From NCBI GenBank assembly GCA_963814165.1, contig CAWFBW010000007.1, positions 434,001 through 498,000 on the forward strand: 64,000 nucleotides of DNA, written 5' to 3'. The notes below the pieces were generated by a model. The model did no database searches, was not told where the DNA came from, and saw only the letters and a program-made list of their open reading frames with translations. Each line of letters starts with the position of its first letter. The stretch's first letter is position 1. The stretch is from DASRAA01 sp963814165. Lineage in GTDB: Bacteria; Acidobacteriota; Terriglobia; Terriglobales; Acidobacteriaceae. Both the position numbers and the translations under genes were made by a program. Of the stretch, positions 45,330 to 54,067 are shown in pieces.

Positions 45330-46658
45330 TTACGGAGTTGGAATGCCGAACAGGCCACCCATATTCTTGCCGAAGGCGACGCCCATGCCGGTCACCAGGT
45401 CGAAGCCCGGGCCAGCTGGCAAGCCGTTGTTGCCCGTTGTCACGTCGTAGAAGAAATAGGGGTTGAGTTGGCCAGCCCCTACACAGTTAGCGGTTCCGTG
45501 ACAGCCTCTGGTGTACAGGTCTCCATTCAGCTGATGGAGGAACTTGCCCCCCTTGGCCTGCATGTCAGACGCGAAGACGCCAGCCATGAGCGGAGTTGCC
45601 AAACTGGTACCCCACACTCGGTAGGAACCTCCATTGTAGTACAGGAGCACTGGAGAGGTGTCAGCGCCGTCAGCCGCGATGTCAGGTAGAGCACGGAAGG
45701 AACTGCAGAGATTGACACCGTTGGTTGCCTGGTAGCCCGGGATTGCCTCATATGGGCTGCAACCCCCTCCGCTGCCTGGCCAGCCGGTCTCGCTGGTTCT
45801 CTGTAAAGTGGTGAAGTTGATCTGCAAAGACGTACCGCCCACACACGTCACATACGGGGACGCGCAGGGATAGATCGCCGGGGTTCCGCTGTCGCCCGAG
45901 GCAAACAAAAGAGGCTTGTTCTGATTGAACACCCAATCTGTTCCGGTCTCGCCTGAGTATTCATCTCCGCCCCAGCTATTGGAAACTACGTCCGCCAATC
46001 CCGTCGCAGTAAGTACTGCCTGGTACAAGTCGGTGTCGTAGTTGGTGCAGCCTTCCACCAGAATGAGCTTGGCGCCGGGCGCCATGGCATGGGCATAAAC
46101 GAGATCAAGCATGATCTCGACCGCCCAGCCGTTGGCGACGGCGTCGCCGCAGGTGGTGTTGGTGGCATCATTGCCGTACTGGTCAAGGTCCTGGAAGCAC
46201 CCGTTAGCCTTGGTACAGTCAGGCAACCCAAAGTTCGAGTTGTTTACGGCCAAGTCGGCCTCGGCGTTGGCATAGTGGAAGGCATCAACAATCGCAATCG
46301 TTGTGCCCGTGCCGTCATTGAGCCGTCCTGCCGGCGTGTTCTTGAACGGCACTCCATAAGCAGTCTGTAATCCGTTCGGGCAGAATAACGTCCCGTAACT
46401 GCGGAGCGTATTGCAGATGCTCGGAATCTTCATCCCAGCTTTGGGAGTGAGTCCTTCGGTTACCATGCCACCCACCCAGATGAATGGCCTGGACTGGCCT
46501 GGACGTATTGCGCTTGCGGGAACGACCGGTAAGCCGTGCCCCAGTTGCTGAGCCTTGATGGCCAGGTCTCTTACGTAATCCGCCTTCTGCTGCGCCCAGC
46601 CGAGCTGGCAGACGACGAGCACCGCCAGAGTGATGAGAAGCAATCTACGAATGTTCAT
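45330..46658 (-). CDS. Sedolisin-type (S53) secreted serine-carboxyl peptidase
   Basis: 442 residues with a signal peptide (LLLITLAVLVVCQLGWAQ). The S53 triad is visible: Glu and Asp spaced E-x3-D in AVEIMLDLVYAHAMAPGA, and the nucleophile in YRVWGTSLATPLMAG. NSWGGDEYSGET is the conserved SWG segment. Only about 90 residues separate the signal from the catalytic domain, so the long activation pro-domain of kumamolisin-type enzymes is missing or very short. The start is 12 bp after the PEP-CTERM gene stop, so they form an operon. Predicted acid-active secreted protease. Confidence 0.9.
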   Translation of the reverse strand: MNIRRLLLITLAVLVVCQLGWAQQKADYVRDLAIKAQQLGHGLPVVPASAIRPGQSRPFIWVGGMVTEGLTPKAGMKIPSICNTLRSYGTLFCPNGLQTAYGVPFKNTPAGRLNDGTGTTIAIVDAFHYANAEADLAVNNSNFGLPDCTKANGCFQDLDQYGNDATNTTCGDAVANGWAVEIMLDLVYAHAMAPGAKLILVEGCTNYDTDLYQAVLTATGLADVVSNSWGGDEYSGETGTDWVFNQNKPLLFASGDSGTPAIYPCASPYVTCVGGTSLQINFTTLQRTSETGWPGSGGGCSPYEAIPGYQATNGVNLCSSFRALPDIAADGADTSPVLLYYNGGSYRVWGTSLATPLMAGVFASDMQAKGGKFLHQLNGDLYTRGCHGTANCVGAGQLNPYFFYDVTTGNNGLPAGPGFDLVTGMGVAFGKNMGGLFGIPTP

Positions 46659-46669
46659 CGCATAACCTC

Positions 46670-47329
46670 CTACGGCCTCCGCGCCAGCCGCCGGCGGAGA
46701 ACGCCACCGAGGCCCAGCACGGAAGGAGCAAGCAGAAGAAGCGTGGATGGCTCAGGCACAACGTTTAGCTTCGCGGTACCGATGGCAAGATCACTACCCG
46801 TAGTGTCGAAGATGGCGCCCCAAATGTCGTAAGAGGAGTCATAGGCGCCAATGAACAGGCCCGTGCCTGCGACTGAAGTAGAATTCCCAACCACGCTATA
46901 TGTGAACAGGGGAAACAGATTGCTGTCGAGCAGCGTAATGCTGGCGGTAAACTGGCCGTAGTAATCAGGCTGAATCCACGCGCCAATGCCGTTAACCGCC
47001 TGATCGAGGTATATTCCGACAGTCGTAGGCGAGGTGGAGATGGTCTGGACGCCGTTGTAGACTAGGCCCATGCCCGCTGGAAAGTCGCCATTCCATCCGT
47101 TGCCCTGCTGCAGGTTCTGCCAGTTCATGGCGTTGGTGTTGCCAACCAGGCCGGTGTTGAGACCGACCGACACCCACGCCTGCGGCGTCATGTACACGCC
47201 ACCGTTGCAGCCGAACTGACACCAGTCCACCGGGTCAATGAAGTAATTAGGGTTGGTTGAGCCCACACTTGCCCAGGCACCCCCCAATCCCAAGAGAAGG
47301 CAGAAGACAAGCAAGCTAACTTTTTTCAT
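46670..47329 (-). CDS. PEP-CTERM sorting-domain protein upstream of the sedolisin
   Basis: About 219 residues from Met at 47329, preceded by AAGGAGG. Signal peptide (MKKVSLLVFCLLLGLGGAWA), a beta-rich body (YFIDPVDWCQFGCNGGVYMT, SITLLDSNLFPLFTYSVVGN) and the terminal signal VPEPSTLLLLAPSVLG followed by RRRLARRP. The body resembles the protein at 9440-10171 (IDWTQLG versus DPVDWCQFG openings), suggesting one family. It is translated just ahead of the sedolisin gene. Confidence 0.92.
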   Translation of the reverse strand: MKKVSLLVFCLLLGLGGAWASVGSTNPNYFIDPVDWCQFGCNGGVYMTPQAWVSVGLNTGLVGNTNAMNWQNLQQGNGWNGDFPAGMGLVYNGVQTISTSPTTVGIYLDQAVNGIGAWIQPDYYGQFTASITLLDSNLFPLFTYSVVGNSTSVAGTGLFIGAYDSSYDIWGAIFDTTGSDLAIGTAKLNVVPEPSTLLLLAPSVLGLGGVLRRRLARRP

Positions 47330-47622
47330 GTTCCTCCTTAGAGACACACTCAGATCTGAGTATTTCGGGGGAGGACTCCACACTAAGCCGAGTTGCTGTG
47401 GATGCAGCAGAAATCTCAGTGAATTTCGTGTTTGTGTTTCAAACTGGGAATACCGAATTGGGACGAAGAGTACTGCCGCGGCACGAACCGTGATTGTTCC
47501 ACGTAGAACATCCGCGCCGTCCGCGGGCTCGAAAACAAGCACGAGGCCGTCCTCGGGGGGACGGCCATGGGAGGGAGCTGGGTGCTGTCAGGCCCAGCTC
47601 CGGGGAGGGATATGCTACAAAG

Positions 47623-48369
47623 CTACTGCTTGTCGGTAGCGTCGGCGCGCTGTGCGGCACTGGGCTGCATCGGCGAGTTGTTCTGCGCAGACGTTGATTC
47701 CAGCGAGTTAGTCAGCAGTTGCAAATCCACGCGGCGGTTCTTGGCTCGTCCAGCTGCACTGGTGTTCTTCGCAACAGGGTTGTCTTCTCCCAGGCCGATC
47801 AGGTAAACGCGATACGGCGGGACATTGTACTTGGCGGCGAGATACTGAATAACCGCGTCGGCCCGGCGTCGGCTCAACTGGTTGTTGTACTCGGCCGAAC
47901 CGGTCGCGTCGGTGAATCCCTGCACCTGCACGATGTAATGCTTCTGTTGCGCGATCTGCTGGGCAAATTCGTCGAGCATCTGTTGGTCGGCCTTGGTGAG
48001 CGTCGCCTTGCCCGACCCGAACTGCACAGTTGTATTGGCTACAGGCTTGTAGTTGTCCAGATTTTCCACCGTGCCCTGAAGCCCGTTCAGGCCAGTGCCG
48101 ACCTTCGCTGCCTGCTGATTGGCCTGCGCTGCAGAGTCTCCCGCAGCAGCGGCCTTTTGGTCGGCGGCGTTGGCGGCAGTGATGCCCTGCTCGGCCTTGC
48201 CATTCACGTCCTTGATGTCTTTCGAGTTCTTGGCCGTCAACTCGTCGAGTTCGCCGATCTTGTTATTGATGGGCGTGACTTGATTACGCACATACTTCTT
48301 GGTCGCGCAACCGAGGTTGGTGAATACGCTGACGGCAGCCAGTGTTGCCACTAAGACTGTTCTGTTCAT
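47623..48369 (-). CDS. OmpA-family peptidoglycan-binding lipoprotein
   Basis: 248 residues from Met at 48369. Lipobox-like FTNLGC suggests lipidation at about Cys21. A coiled-coil region (QVTPINNKIGELDELTAKNS, repeated Ala/Lys) precedes the OmpA C-terminal domain (about 125-225) with VQVQGFTDATGSAEYNNQLS and RAKNRRVDLQL, the residues that hold diaminopimelate. It links the outer membrane to the cell wall, Pal-like but with a Lpp-like stalk. It stands alone. Confidence 0.9.
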   Translation of the reverse strand: MNRTVLVATLAAVSVFTNLGCATKKYVRNQVTPINNKIGELDELTAKNSKDIKDVNGKAEQGITAANAADQKAAAAGDSAAQANQQAAKVGTGLNGLQGTVENLDNYKPVANTTVQFGSGKATLTKADQQMLDEFAQQIAQQKHYIVQVQGFTDATGSAEYNNQLSRRRADAVIQYLAAKYNVPPYRVYLIGLGEDNPVAKNTSAAGRAKNRRVDLQLLTNSLESTSAQNNSPMQPSAAQRADATDKQ

Positions 48370-48668
48370 AACGTGCACCCCTACGACACGATGAGTCGTC
48401 GCGCTGGAGAGTGCACGTACCCTGCCAAAAGTGGAGGCTGGCAAACGTTGAGTAGCCTGTTTTGTTTTCAATCGATTACGGAGTGATAGGTTTTCGTGGC
48501 TGCCGCGTAGGTGGATAAACCTGACGCTGAGAGTAAACTTTTTACAGGGTGGCCAAGCGCTTCTGCAGCAGTAACGTGACCCAAGTTATCCCTGACTTTC
48601 GCGGCTGGGCCGGGCCTTGAATCTGGCGCGGCCGCCTGGCATCTACCTTTTATTCCTGTCCGTCACTC

Positions 48669-50513
48669 ATGGAACTGCACCAGAAAATCCGTACCTTGCC
48701 CACCTCGGCGGGCGTGTATCTGTACAAAAACGCCGACGGGCAAGTCATTTACGTTGGCAAGGCGAAAAACCTGCGGGCGCGGGTGCGCTCATATTTCGTG
48801 GAAGCCGCGGCCGAGAATGCGAAAACAGGTTCGCTTCTGCGCGAGGCCGTCGATCTCGACTACATCGTGGTGGATAACGAGCGCGAGGCGCTGGCGCTCG
48901 AGAACAATCTCATCAAGCAGAAGAAGCCGCGCTACAACATCCTGCTGCGCGACGACAAAACTTATCCTTACATCAAGCTGACGATGGGCGAGCGCTATCC
49001 GCGGGTGTACGTGACGCGGCGATTGCGCAACGACGGCTCGCTCTACTTTGGACCGTACTTCCCCACCAGCCTGGCGTATCGGCTGGTTGATTTGATTCAC
49101 CGCCACTTTCTGATTCCTTCGTGCAAACTCGATCTGAACCGTTATTACCCGCGGCCCTGTTTGCAGTACTACATTGGGCGCTGCCTGGGTCCATGCGTGA
49201 AAGATCTCACCACTCCCGAGCGCTACGCTGAAGCCACCCATGACGTGAAGCTGTTTCTGGAAGGCCGCGGCGCCGACCTGTCACGCTCCCTGCATGAGCG
49301 CATGAACGCCGCCGCCGAGCGCGAACAGTACGAGTTGGCGGCGAAATATCGCGACCTCATCTCCACCGTCGAGTTGCAGGAATCTAAGCAGCGCATGCAC
49401 GCCGTGGACGGCGACGATGCCGACGTGTTTGGGTATCACTACGAAAATCAGATGCTGGCCGTGAATCTGTTTCACATGCGCGGCGGCAAGATCATGGACA
49501 AGCGCGAATTCTACTGGGAAGACATGCAGGAGACTGTCGGCGACGAGGGATTCCAGCCGGGCGAGTTCTTCTCAGCGCTACTCAAGCAGGTGTATCTCGA
49601 CCAGCAGTACATTCCGCACAACGTCTACGTGCCGGTGGACTTCGAAGACCGTCCCACGCTGGAGGAAGTGCTGTCCGACGGCCAGAACCGCAAGGTGCAA
49701 ATCCATGTACCGCAGCGCGGTGACAAGCGCTCACTGGTGGACCTGGTTGGACAGAATGCCAAGCAGGCCTACGACCAGCGCTTCCGCGTGATGAAGCCGA
49801 CGGCAAAGATCATTCAGGAATCCCTGCAAGACGCGCTCACTTTGCCTGAACCGCCAAAGCGGATCGAGTGCTTCGACATCTCCCACATCCAGGGCGCGGA
49901 GACCGTCGCATCGATGGTGGTTTGGGAAGACGGCAAGATGAAGAAGTCGGACTACCGCAAGTTCATCATCAAGACCGTCGTCGGCGTGGACGACTTCGCT
50001 TCGATGCGAGAGGTGGTGACGCGCCGCTACTCGCGCCTTCAGGCGGAAGAGAAGCCTCTGCCAAGCCTCATCCTCATCGACGGCGGCATCGGGCAGCTAC
50101 ACGCCGCGGCCGATGCGCTCGAGGCACTGGGCATCGTGAACCAGCCGCTAGCCTCGATCGCCAAACGCGAGGAGATTATCTACGTGCACGGCCAGGAGAG
50201 CGACCCTGTGGTGCTCGATCGTCATTCGCCGGTATTGCACCTGGTGCAGCTCGTTCGCGATGAGGCGCACCGGTTTGCGGTCACGTTTCACCGCAAGCGC
50301 CGGGAGATTCGTGACCGCAAGACAGAGCTTCTCGAAATCCCCGGCGTCGGCGCGCTGACTACGCGGCGATTGCTGCAACACTTCGGCAGCCTCGAAGCCG
50401 TGAGGCAGGCAGATGCTGCGGCGCTGGCATCGGTGGTAAGCCGACCGCAGGCCGAGGCAATTTTGCGCCATTTCCACCCGCAACCTGTTGGCGGCTCTGG
50501 GGTTGATACCTAG
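48669..50513 (+). CDS. uvrC: UvrABC system protein C
   Basis: 614 residues of normal length. GIY-YIG domain (TSAGVYLYKNADGQVIYVGK), a cysteine cluster in the middle (CLQYYIGRCLGPC), UVR domain around EREQYELAAKYRDLISTVEL, the RNase H-like nuclease domain (RIECFDISHIQGAETVASMV, SLILIDGGIGQLHAA, RDEAHRFAVTFHR) and two C-terminal helix-hairpin-helix motifs (ELLEIPGVGALTTRRLLQHF). It makes both incisions in nucleotide excision repair with UvrB. No uvrA or uvrB nearby. Confidence 0.98.
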   Translation: MELHQKIRTLPTSAGVYLYKNADGQVIYVGKAKNLRARVRSYFVEAAAENAKTGSLLREAVDLDYIVVDNEREALALENNLIKQKKPRYNILLRDDKTYPYIKLTMGERYPRVYVTRRLRNDGSLYFGPYFPTSLAYRLVDLIHRHFLIPSCKLDLNRYYPRPCLQYYIGRCLGPCVKDLTTPERYAEATHDVKLFLEGRGADLSRSLHERMNAAAEREQYELAAKYRDLISTVELQESKQRMHAVDGDDADVFGYHYENQMLAVNLFHMRGGKIMDKREFYWEDMQETVGDEGFQPGEFFSALLKQVYLDQQYIPHNVYVPVDFEDRPTLEEVLSDGQNRKVQIHVPQRGDKRSLVDLVGQNAKQAYDQRFRVMKPTAKIIQESLQDALTLPEPPKRIECFDISHIQGAETVASMVVWEDGKMKKSDYRKFIIKTVVGVDDFASMREVVTRRYSRLQAEEKPLPSLILIDGGIGQLHAAADALEALGIVNQPLASIAKREEIIYVHGQESDPVVLDRHSPVLHLVQLVRDEAHRFAVTFHRKRREIRDRKTELLEIPGVGALTTRRLLQHFGSLEAVRQADAAALASVVSRPQAEAILRHFHPQPVGGSGVDT

Positions 50514-50600
50514 CAACGGGAGTTGTGCAGGTCCCTTTCCTGGTTACATCGGGTCGCCGGAAACGTCTGAATTAGGTAAACTATTGGTTGTCCTCCCTTT

Positions 50601-50909
50601 ATGAAGCTCTGGCTCCAATTCGACCGGTTCCCGTGGAAGAAATACACCGCGGCGCTGTTCGTTTTGTTGATGGCCGGCTTCGGCTTCGTGCAAGCAGTTC
50701 ACGTTCACGATGCCCTGGTAGGACAGGCTTCGCCCCCCTCGCACTGCTCGCTGTGTGTGGCGGCGCATAGCGCGGCCTTAATCACCCCGGTCAGCGCCGC
50801 CCCGGCGCAGGTCGCCGACGCGGTCAAGATCGCGGTACTGGAGCCCCAACTTCAGTCGCGCCTCCACCCAGCCCTCTCGAACATTCGTCCTCCTCCGCAA
50901 GACCTCTAA
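50601..50909 (+). CDS. Small secreted or membrane His/Cys protein (DUF2946-like)
   Basis: 102 residues. An N-terminal hydrophobic helix (TAALFVLLMAGFGFVQ) is followed by HVHDALVG and SHCSLCVAAH, a His/Cys pattern like small metal-associated exported proteins of the DUF2946 type. The rest is Ala/Pro-rich. It precedes two TonB receptor genes in the same direction, so a metal-uptake link is possible but unproven. Confidence 0.7.
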   Translation: MKLWLQFDRFPWKKYTAALFVLLMAGFGFVQAVHVHDALVGQASPPSHCSLCVAAHSAALITPVSAAPAQVADAVKIAVLEPQLQSRLHPALSNIRPPPQDL

Positions 50910-51046
50910 ATCACGCTGAAATCCCTTTGACCGTCGCGCGTTCCTTTTGGGCCGTTAGCGTGGTCGATCCGTAACCGGAAAGCCTTTTCGGCGACCCTTC
51001 GTATTTGGGCAGCCCCTCGAAACGGCATCAGCTCTTGGAGGCACAA

Positions 51047-53917
51047 ATGTTCGGAACCTTCACATCGCAAGCTAGCGCACGACGATTTTCTCAGACAAAA
51101 TCGACCGAGCCAGTTGGTTTCGGCACGTTCCGCGGTACTGGCTGGTTGCGCCGCTCGACTACTGCGGCAATCGCGATCGTTTGTTTCGCGGTCTGCGTCA
51201 GCAACGGGAACGCGCAGACCACGGGAAATTCTTCGCTCAACGGTGTGGTCACAGACCCAACGGGCGCGGTCGTTCCGGGCGCGACCGTTGAGATTCACAA
51301 CCCCGTCAGCCAATACTCCCGCAGTACGAAGTCAGACGGCGAAGGCAAGTTCAGCTTTACGAACCTTCCCCTTAATCCGTACCACCTGAGTGTCGCCGCG
51401 ACCGGGTTCGGTCAATATGGGCAGGACGTTGACGTCAAATCCGCCGTGCCGCTTAACCTCAAAGTAGCGCTACAGATACAAAGTTCCCAGAACATCACGG
51501 TCGAAGCCGGAGCCGCTGACCTGATTGAGAACGATCCGACGTTTCACACCGACATAGACCGGCAATCGTTCGGCAAGCTTCCGCTCGAAAGCCAGTCTTC
51601 AGAATTGAGCTCTCTGGTTACGCTGTCATCGCCAGGGATTGCCGCCGATTCTAACGGCCTGTTTCACGGACTAGGCGATCATGCAGAAAATTCGTTTTCG
51701 CTCGACGGCCAGCCCATTACGGACCAGCAAAGTAAGGTCTTCTCCAACCAGATCCCGCTCAACGCCGTGCAATCGATGACGGTCATTGGCGGAGCGCCGC
51801 CGGCCGAATTCGGAGGCAAGACCAGTCTGGTGATCGACGTAACCACGCGCTCGGGAATGGGCTCGACCACGCCGCATGGTGCCGTCACGGCCTCTTACGG
51901 CTCGTTTGGCAGCTCCAACGTCGACTTCAATCTCTCGTATGGTGGTAAGAACTGGGGGGAATTCATTGCCGCCAGCGGACTGAACTCAGGCCGTTTCCTC
52001 GACCCGCCGGAGTTCGGCGTCATGCATGCCAAGGGCAATACGGAGAATATCTTCGATCGCGTCGACTTCGTACTCTCTCCAAAAAACGCGGTGCATCTGA
52101 ACTTTCAATTTACCCGCTCGTGGTTTCAAAATCCCAACTCATACGATCAGCAATATCACGATTTCAGCGGCGTGATTCAGACCAACCCCATTACCGGTCA
52201 GCCCCTGGGACCGACCGATCAACGTTCCAAGATCCTCACCTTCGACATCGCGCCATCATGGGCCTATACGATCAATCCGAATGCCGTCCTGAACGTGACG
52301 GGCTACGTACGGCGCGACGCATATAACTACTACCCCAGCAATGACCCATTCAACGACCTTGGCCCGGCGAATCTCCAGCGGGAAAGCATTGCCCAGCAAC
52401 GCAGCCTTCTCAATGCCGGCGCGGTCGCGAACCTTAGCTACACCAAGGGCATTCACAACGTAAAGGCCGGTGTCATGTATGAACAGACATTCCTGAACGA
52501 GAACGACCAGCTCGGGATTATCGATGCCACATACAACGCGCCCTGCCTGGATGTGAATGCCGTCCCGGTCAACGGCTTTACCGATCCCTCGCAGTGCGCG
52601 GCAGCCGGACTCCAGCCCAACGACACTACCAACCCGAATGCACCTAACTCCGCTTTGTATCCGTTGTTCAACAGTACCCTGCTGCCTTACGACCTGACGC
52701 GCGGAGGGGTTCGGTTCCCATTTGTCGGCCATACCGATGTGAAAGAGCTCGCTTTGTACGTGCAGGACAACATCACCCTGCGCAACTGGAGCTTCAACCT
52801 CGGGATACGCGGAGACTTGTACAACGGCCTTGCGGTCGCCAGCCAGGCGGAGCCCCGCGTCGGCATCTCCTATAACATTCAGAAAACCAACACCATTCTT
52901 CGTATCTCTTACGCGCGCACCCTGGAGTCCCCTTTCAATGAGAACCTGGTGCTCTCCAGCATCGGATGCAGCTCAGACGTGCTGAACCCTCTTCTCGGCT
53001 GCTCGTCGAGCACGGCGACCCCTTTGGAACCCGGCTATCGCAATGAGTTTCATGCCGGCTTGCAACAAGCGATCGGCAAGTTCCTGGTGATCGATGGCGA
53101 ATATATCTGGAAGTACACGCACAGCGCCTACGATTTCAGCATACTGGGCAATACGCCGATCTTCTTCCCGATTGAATGGCATAACTCGAAAATTCCAGGA
53201 TTCGCGTTGCGCGCCAGCGTACCGGTCACGCATGGCTTCAGTGCGTTGGTGGTGATGTCCAGCGTGGCTGCGCGGTTCTTCAGTCCCCAGATTTCGGGAG
53301 CCGGGGCCACCCCCTCGGCGCCCACAGGAGTTTTCCGCATCGATCACGACGAAGCCTTTAACATGACTGCGCACATGCAATACCAGACCCCCTGGAAGCG
53401 CGGTCCGTGGATCGGCTTCAACTGGCGCTACGACAGCGGACTGGTCGCTGGGGCAGTCCCCTGTTACGGAATCTCCGACTTCAACGACTGCCCGCAATCG
53501 ACGACAACCCCGAACGGGTTCCCCGCCATCAGCATGACCGATGGGTCAGGAATCCCGTTTACCGCCGACCAGGAGTTTCAGGCGGGCTTCACCTGCAATG
53601 GCGTGCATGCAACTCCGACCGTCCCTCTGCCTTCGATCTGCCTAGCATCGCAGTTCGGCTCCACGCTCACACAGGTGCCTTCACCGGGAACCCAGAATGA
53701 TGACCACAATCCACCCCGCATTGCGCACCGCAACCTTTTCGACCTCGCCATCGGTGATGACGATCTTTTCAAGGGCGATAGATACAAGTGGAGCGCGCAG
53801 GTGAACTTCATCAACATTGGGAACAACTACGCGCTGTATAACTTCTTGTCGACGTTTAGCGGCACGCACTACGTAACCCCACGCGCCATTACGGCCACCA
53901 TCGGGTTCCACTTCTAG
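51047..53917 (+). CDS. TonB-dependent receptor with regulatory-like domain
   Basis: About 956 residues from Met at 51047, which has GGAGG upstream. A long N-terminal segment leads to a signal-like helix (TTAAIAIVCFAVCVSNGNAQ), then a carboxypeptidase-regulatory-like domain (NGVVTDPTGAVVPGATVEIH), a plug (QSMTVIGGAPPAEFGGKTSL, then VIDVTTRSGMG) and a 22-strand-type barrel ending ATIGFHF. The barrel contains Cys pairs (GCSSDVLNPLLGCSS), which is unusual. It lies between the small His/Cys protein and a second receptor gene. Confidence 0.93.
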   Translation: MFGTFTSQASARRFSQTKSTEPVGFGTFRGTGWLRRSTTAAIAIVCFAVCVSNGNAQTTGNSSLNGVVTDPTGAVVPGATVEIHNPVSQYSRSTKSDGEGKFSFTNLPLNPYHLSVAATGFGQYGQDVDVKSAVPLNLKVALQIQSSQNITVEAGAADLIENDPTFHTDIDRQSFGKLPLESQSSELSSLVTLSSPGIAADSNGLFHGLGDHAENSFSLDGQPITDQQSKVFSNQIPLNAVQSMTVIGGAPPAEFGGKTSLVIDVTTRSGMGSTTPHGAVTASYGSFGSSNVDFNLSYGGKNWGEFIAASGLNSGRFLDPPEFGVMHAKGNTENIFDRVDFVLSPKNAVHLNFQFTRSWFQNPNSYDQQYHDFSGVIQTNPITGQPLGPTDQRSKILTFDIAPSWAYTINPNAVLNVTGYVRRDAYNYYPSNDPFNDLGPANLQRESIAQQRSLLNAGAVANLSYTKGIHNVKAGVMYEQTFLNENDQLGIIDATYNAPCLDVNAVPVNGFTDPSQCAAAGLQPNDTTNPNAPNSALYPLFNSTLLPYDLTRGGVRFPFVGHTDVKELALYVQDNITLRNWSFNLGIRGDLYNGLAVASQAEPRVGISYNIQKTNTILRISYARTLESPFNENLVLSSIGCSSDVLNPLLGCSSSTATPLEPGYRNEFHAGLQQAIGKFLVIDGEYIWKYTHSAYDFSILGNTPIFFPIEWHNSKIPGFALRASVPVTHGFSALVVMSSVAARFFSPQISGAGATPSAPTGVFRIDHDEAFNMTAHMQYQTPWKRGPWIGFNWRYDSGLVAGAVPCYGISDFNDCPQSTTTPNGFPAISMTDGSGIPFTADQEFQAGFTCNGVHATPTVPLPSICLASQFGSTLTQVPSPGTQNDDHNPPRIAHRNLFDLAIGDDDLFKGDRYKWSAQVNFINIGNNYALYNFLSTFSGTHYVTPRAITATIGFHF

Positions 53918-53961
53918 AGCGTACCGGAGGAAGTAAACTCGGGGCTAAGGCGCTCTCAATA

Positions 53962-54003
53962 TCGGCGGTATAGACGCTGGCCTGAAGGCCAGTTCTACCG
54001 CCG
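53962..54003. repeat. Palindromic hairpin between the two TonB receptor genes
   Basis: CGGCGGTA ... TACCGCCG encloses CTGGCCT-GA-AGGCCAG, giving a long imperfect stem. Similar in type to the REP-like elements elsewhere and possibly a terminator of the upstream receptor gene. Confidence 0.6.
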
Positions 54004-54067
54004 AGTCTTCCCTCTCTGACTCCCGCCCTTCCGTCGCGCTCTGCACAGTGTCACAATAGCCGCAGCA

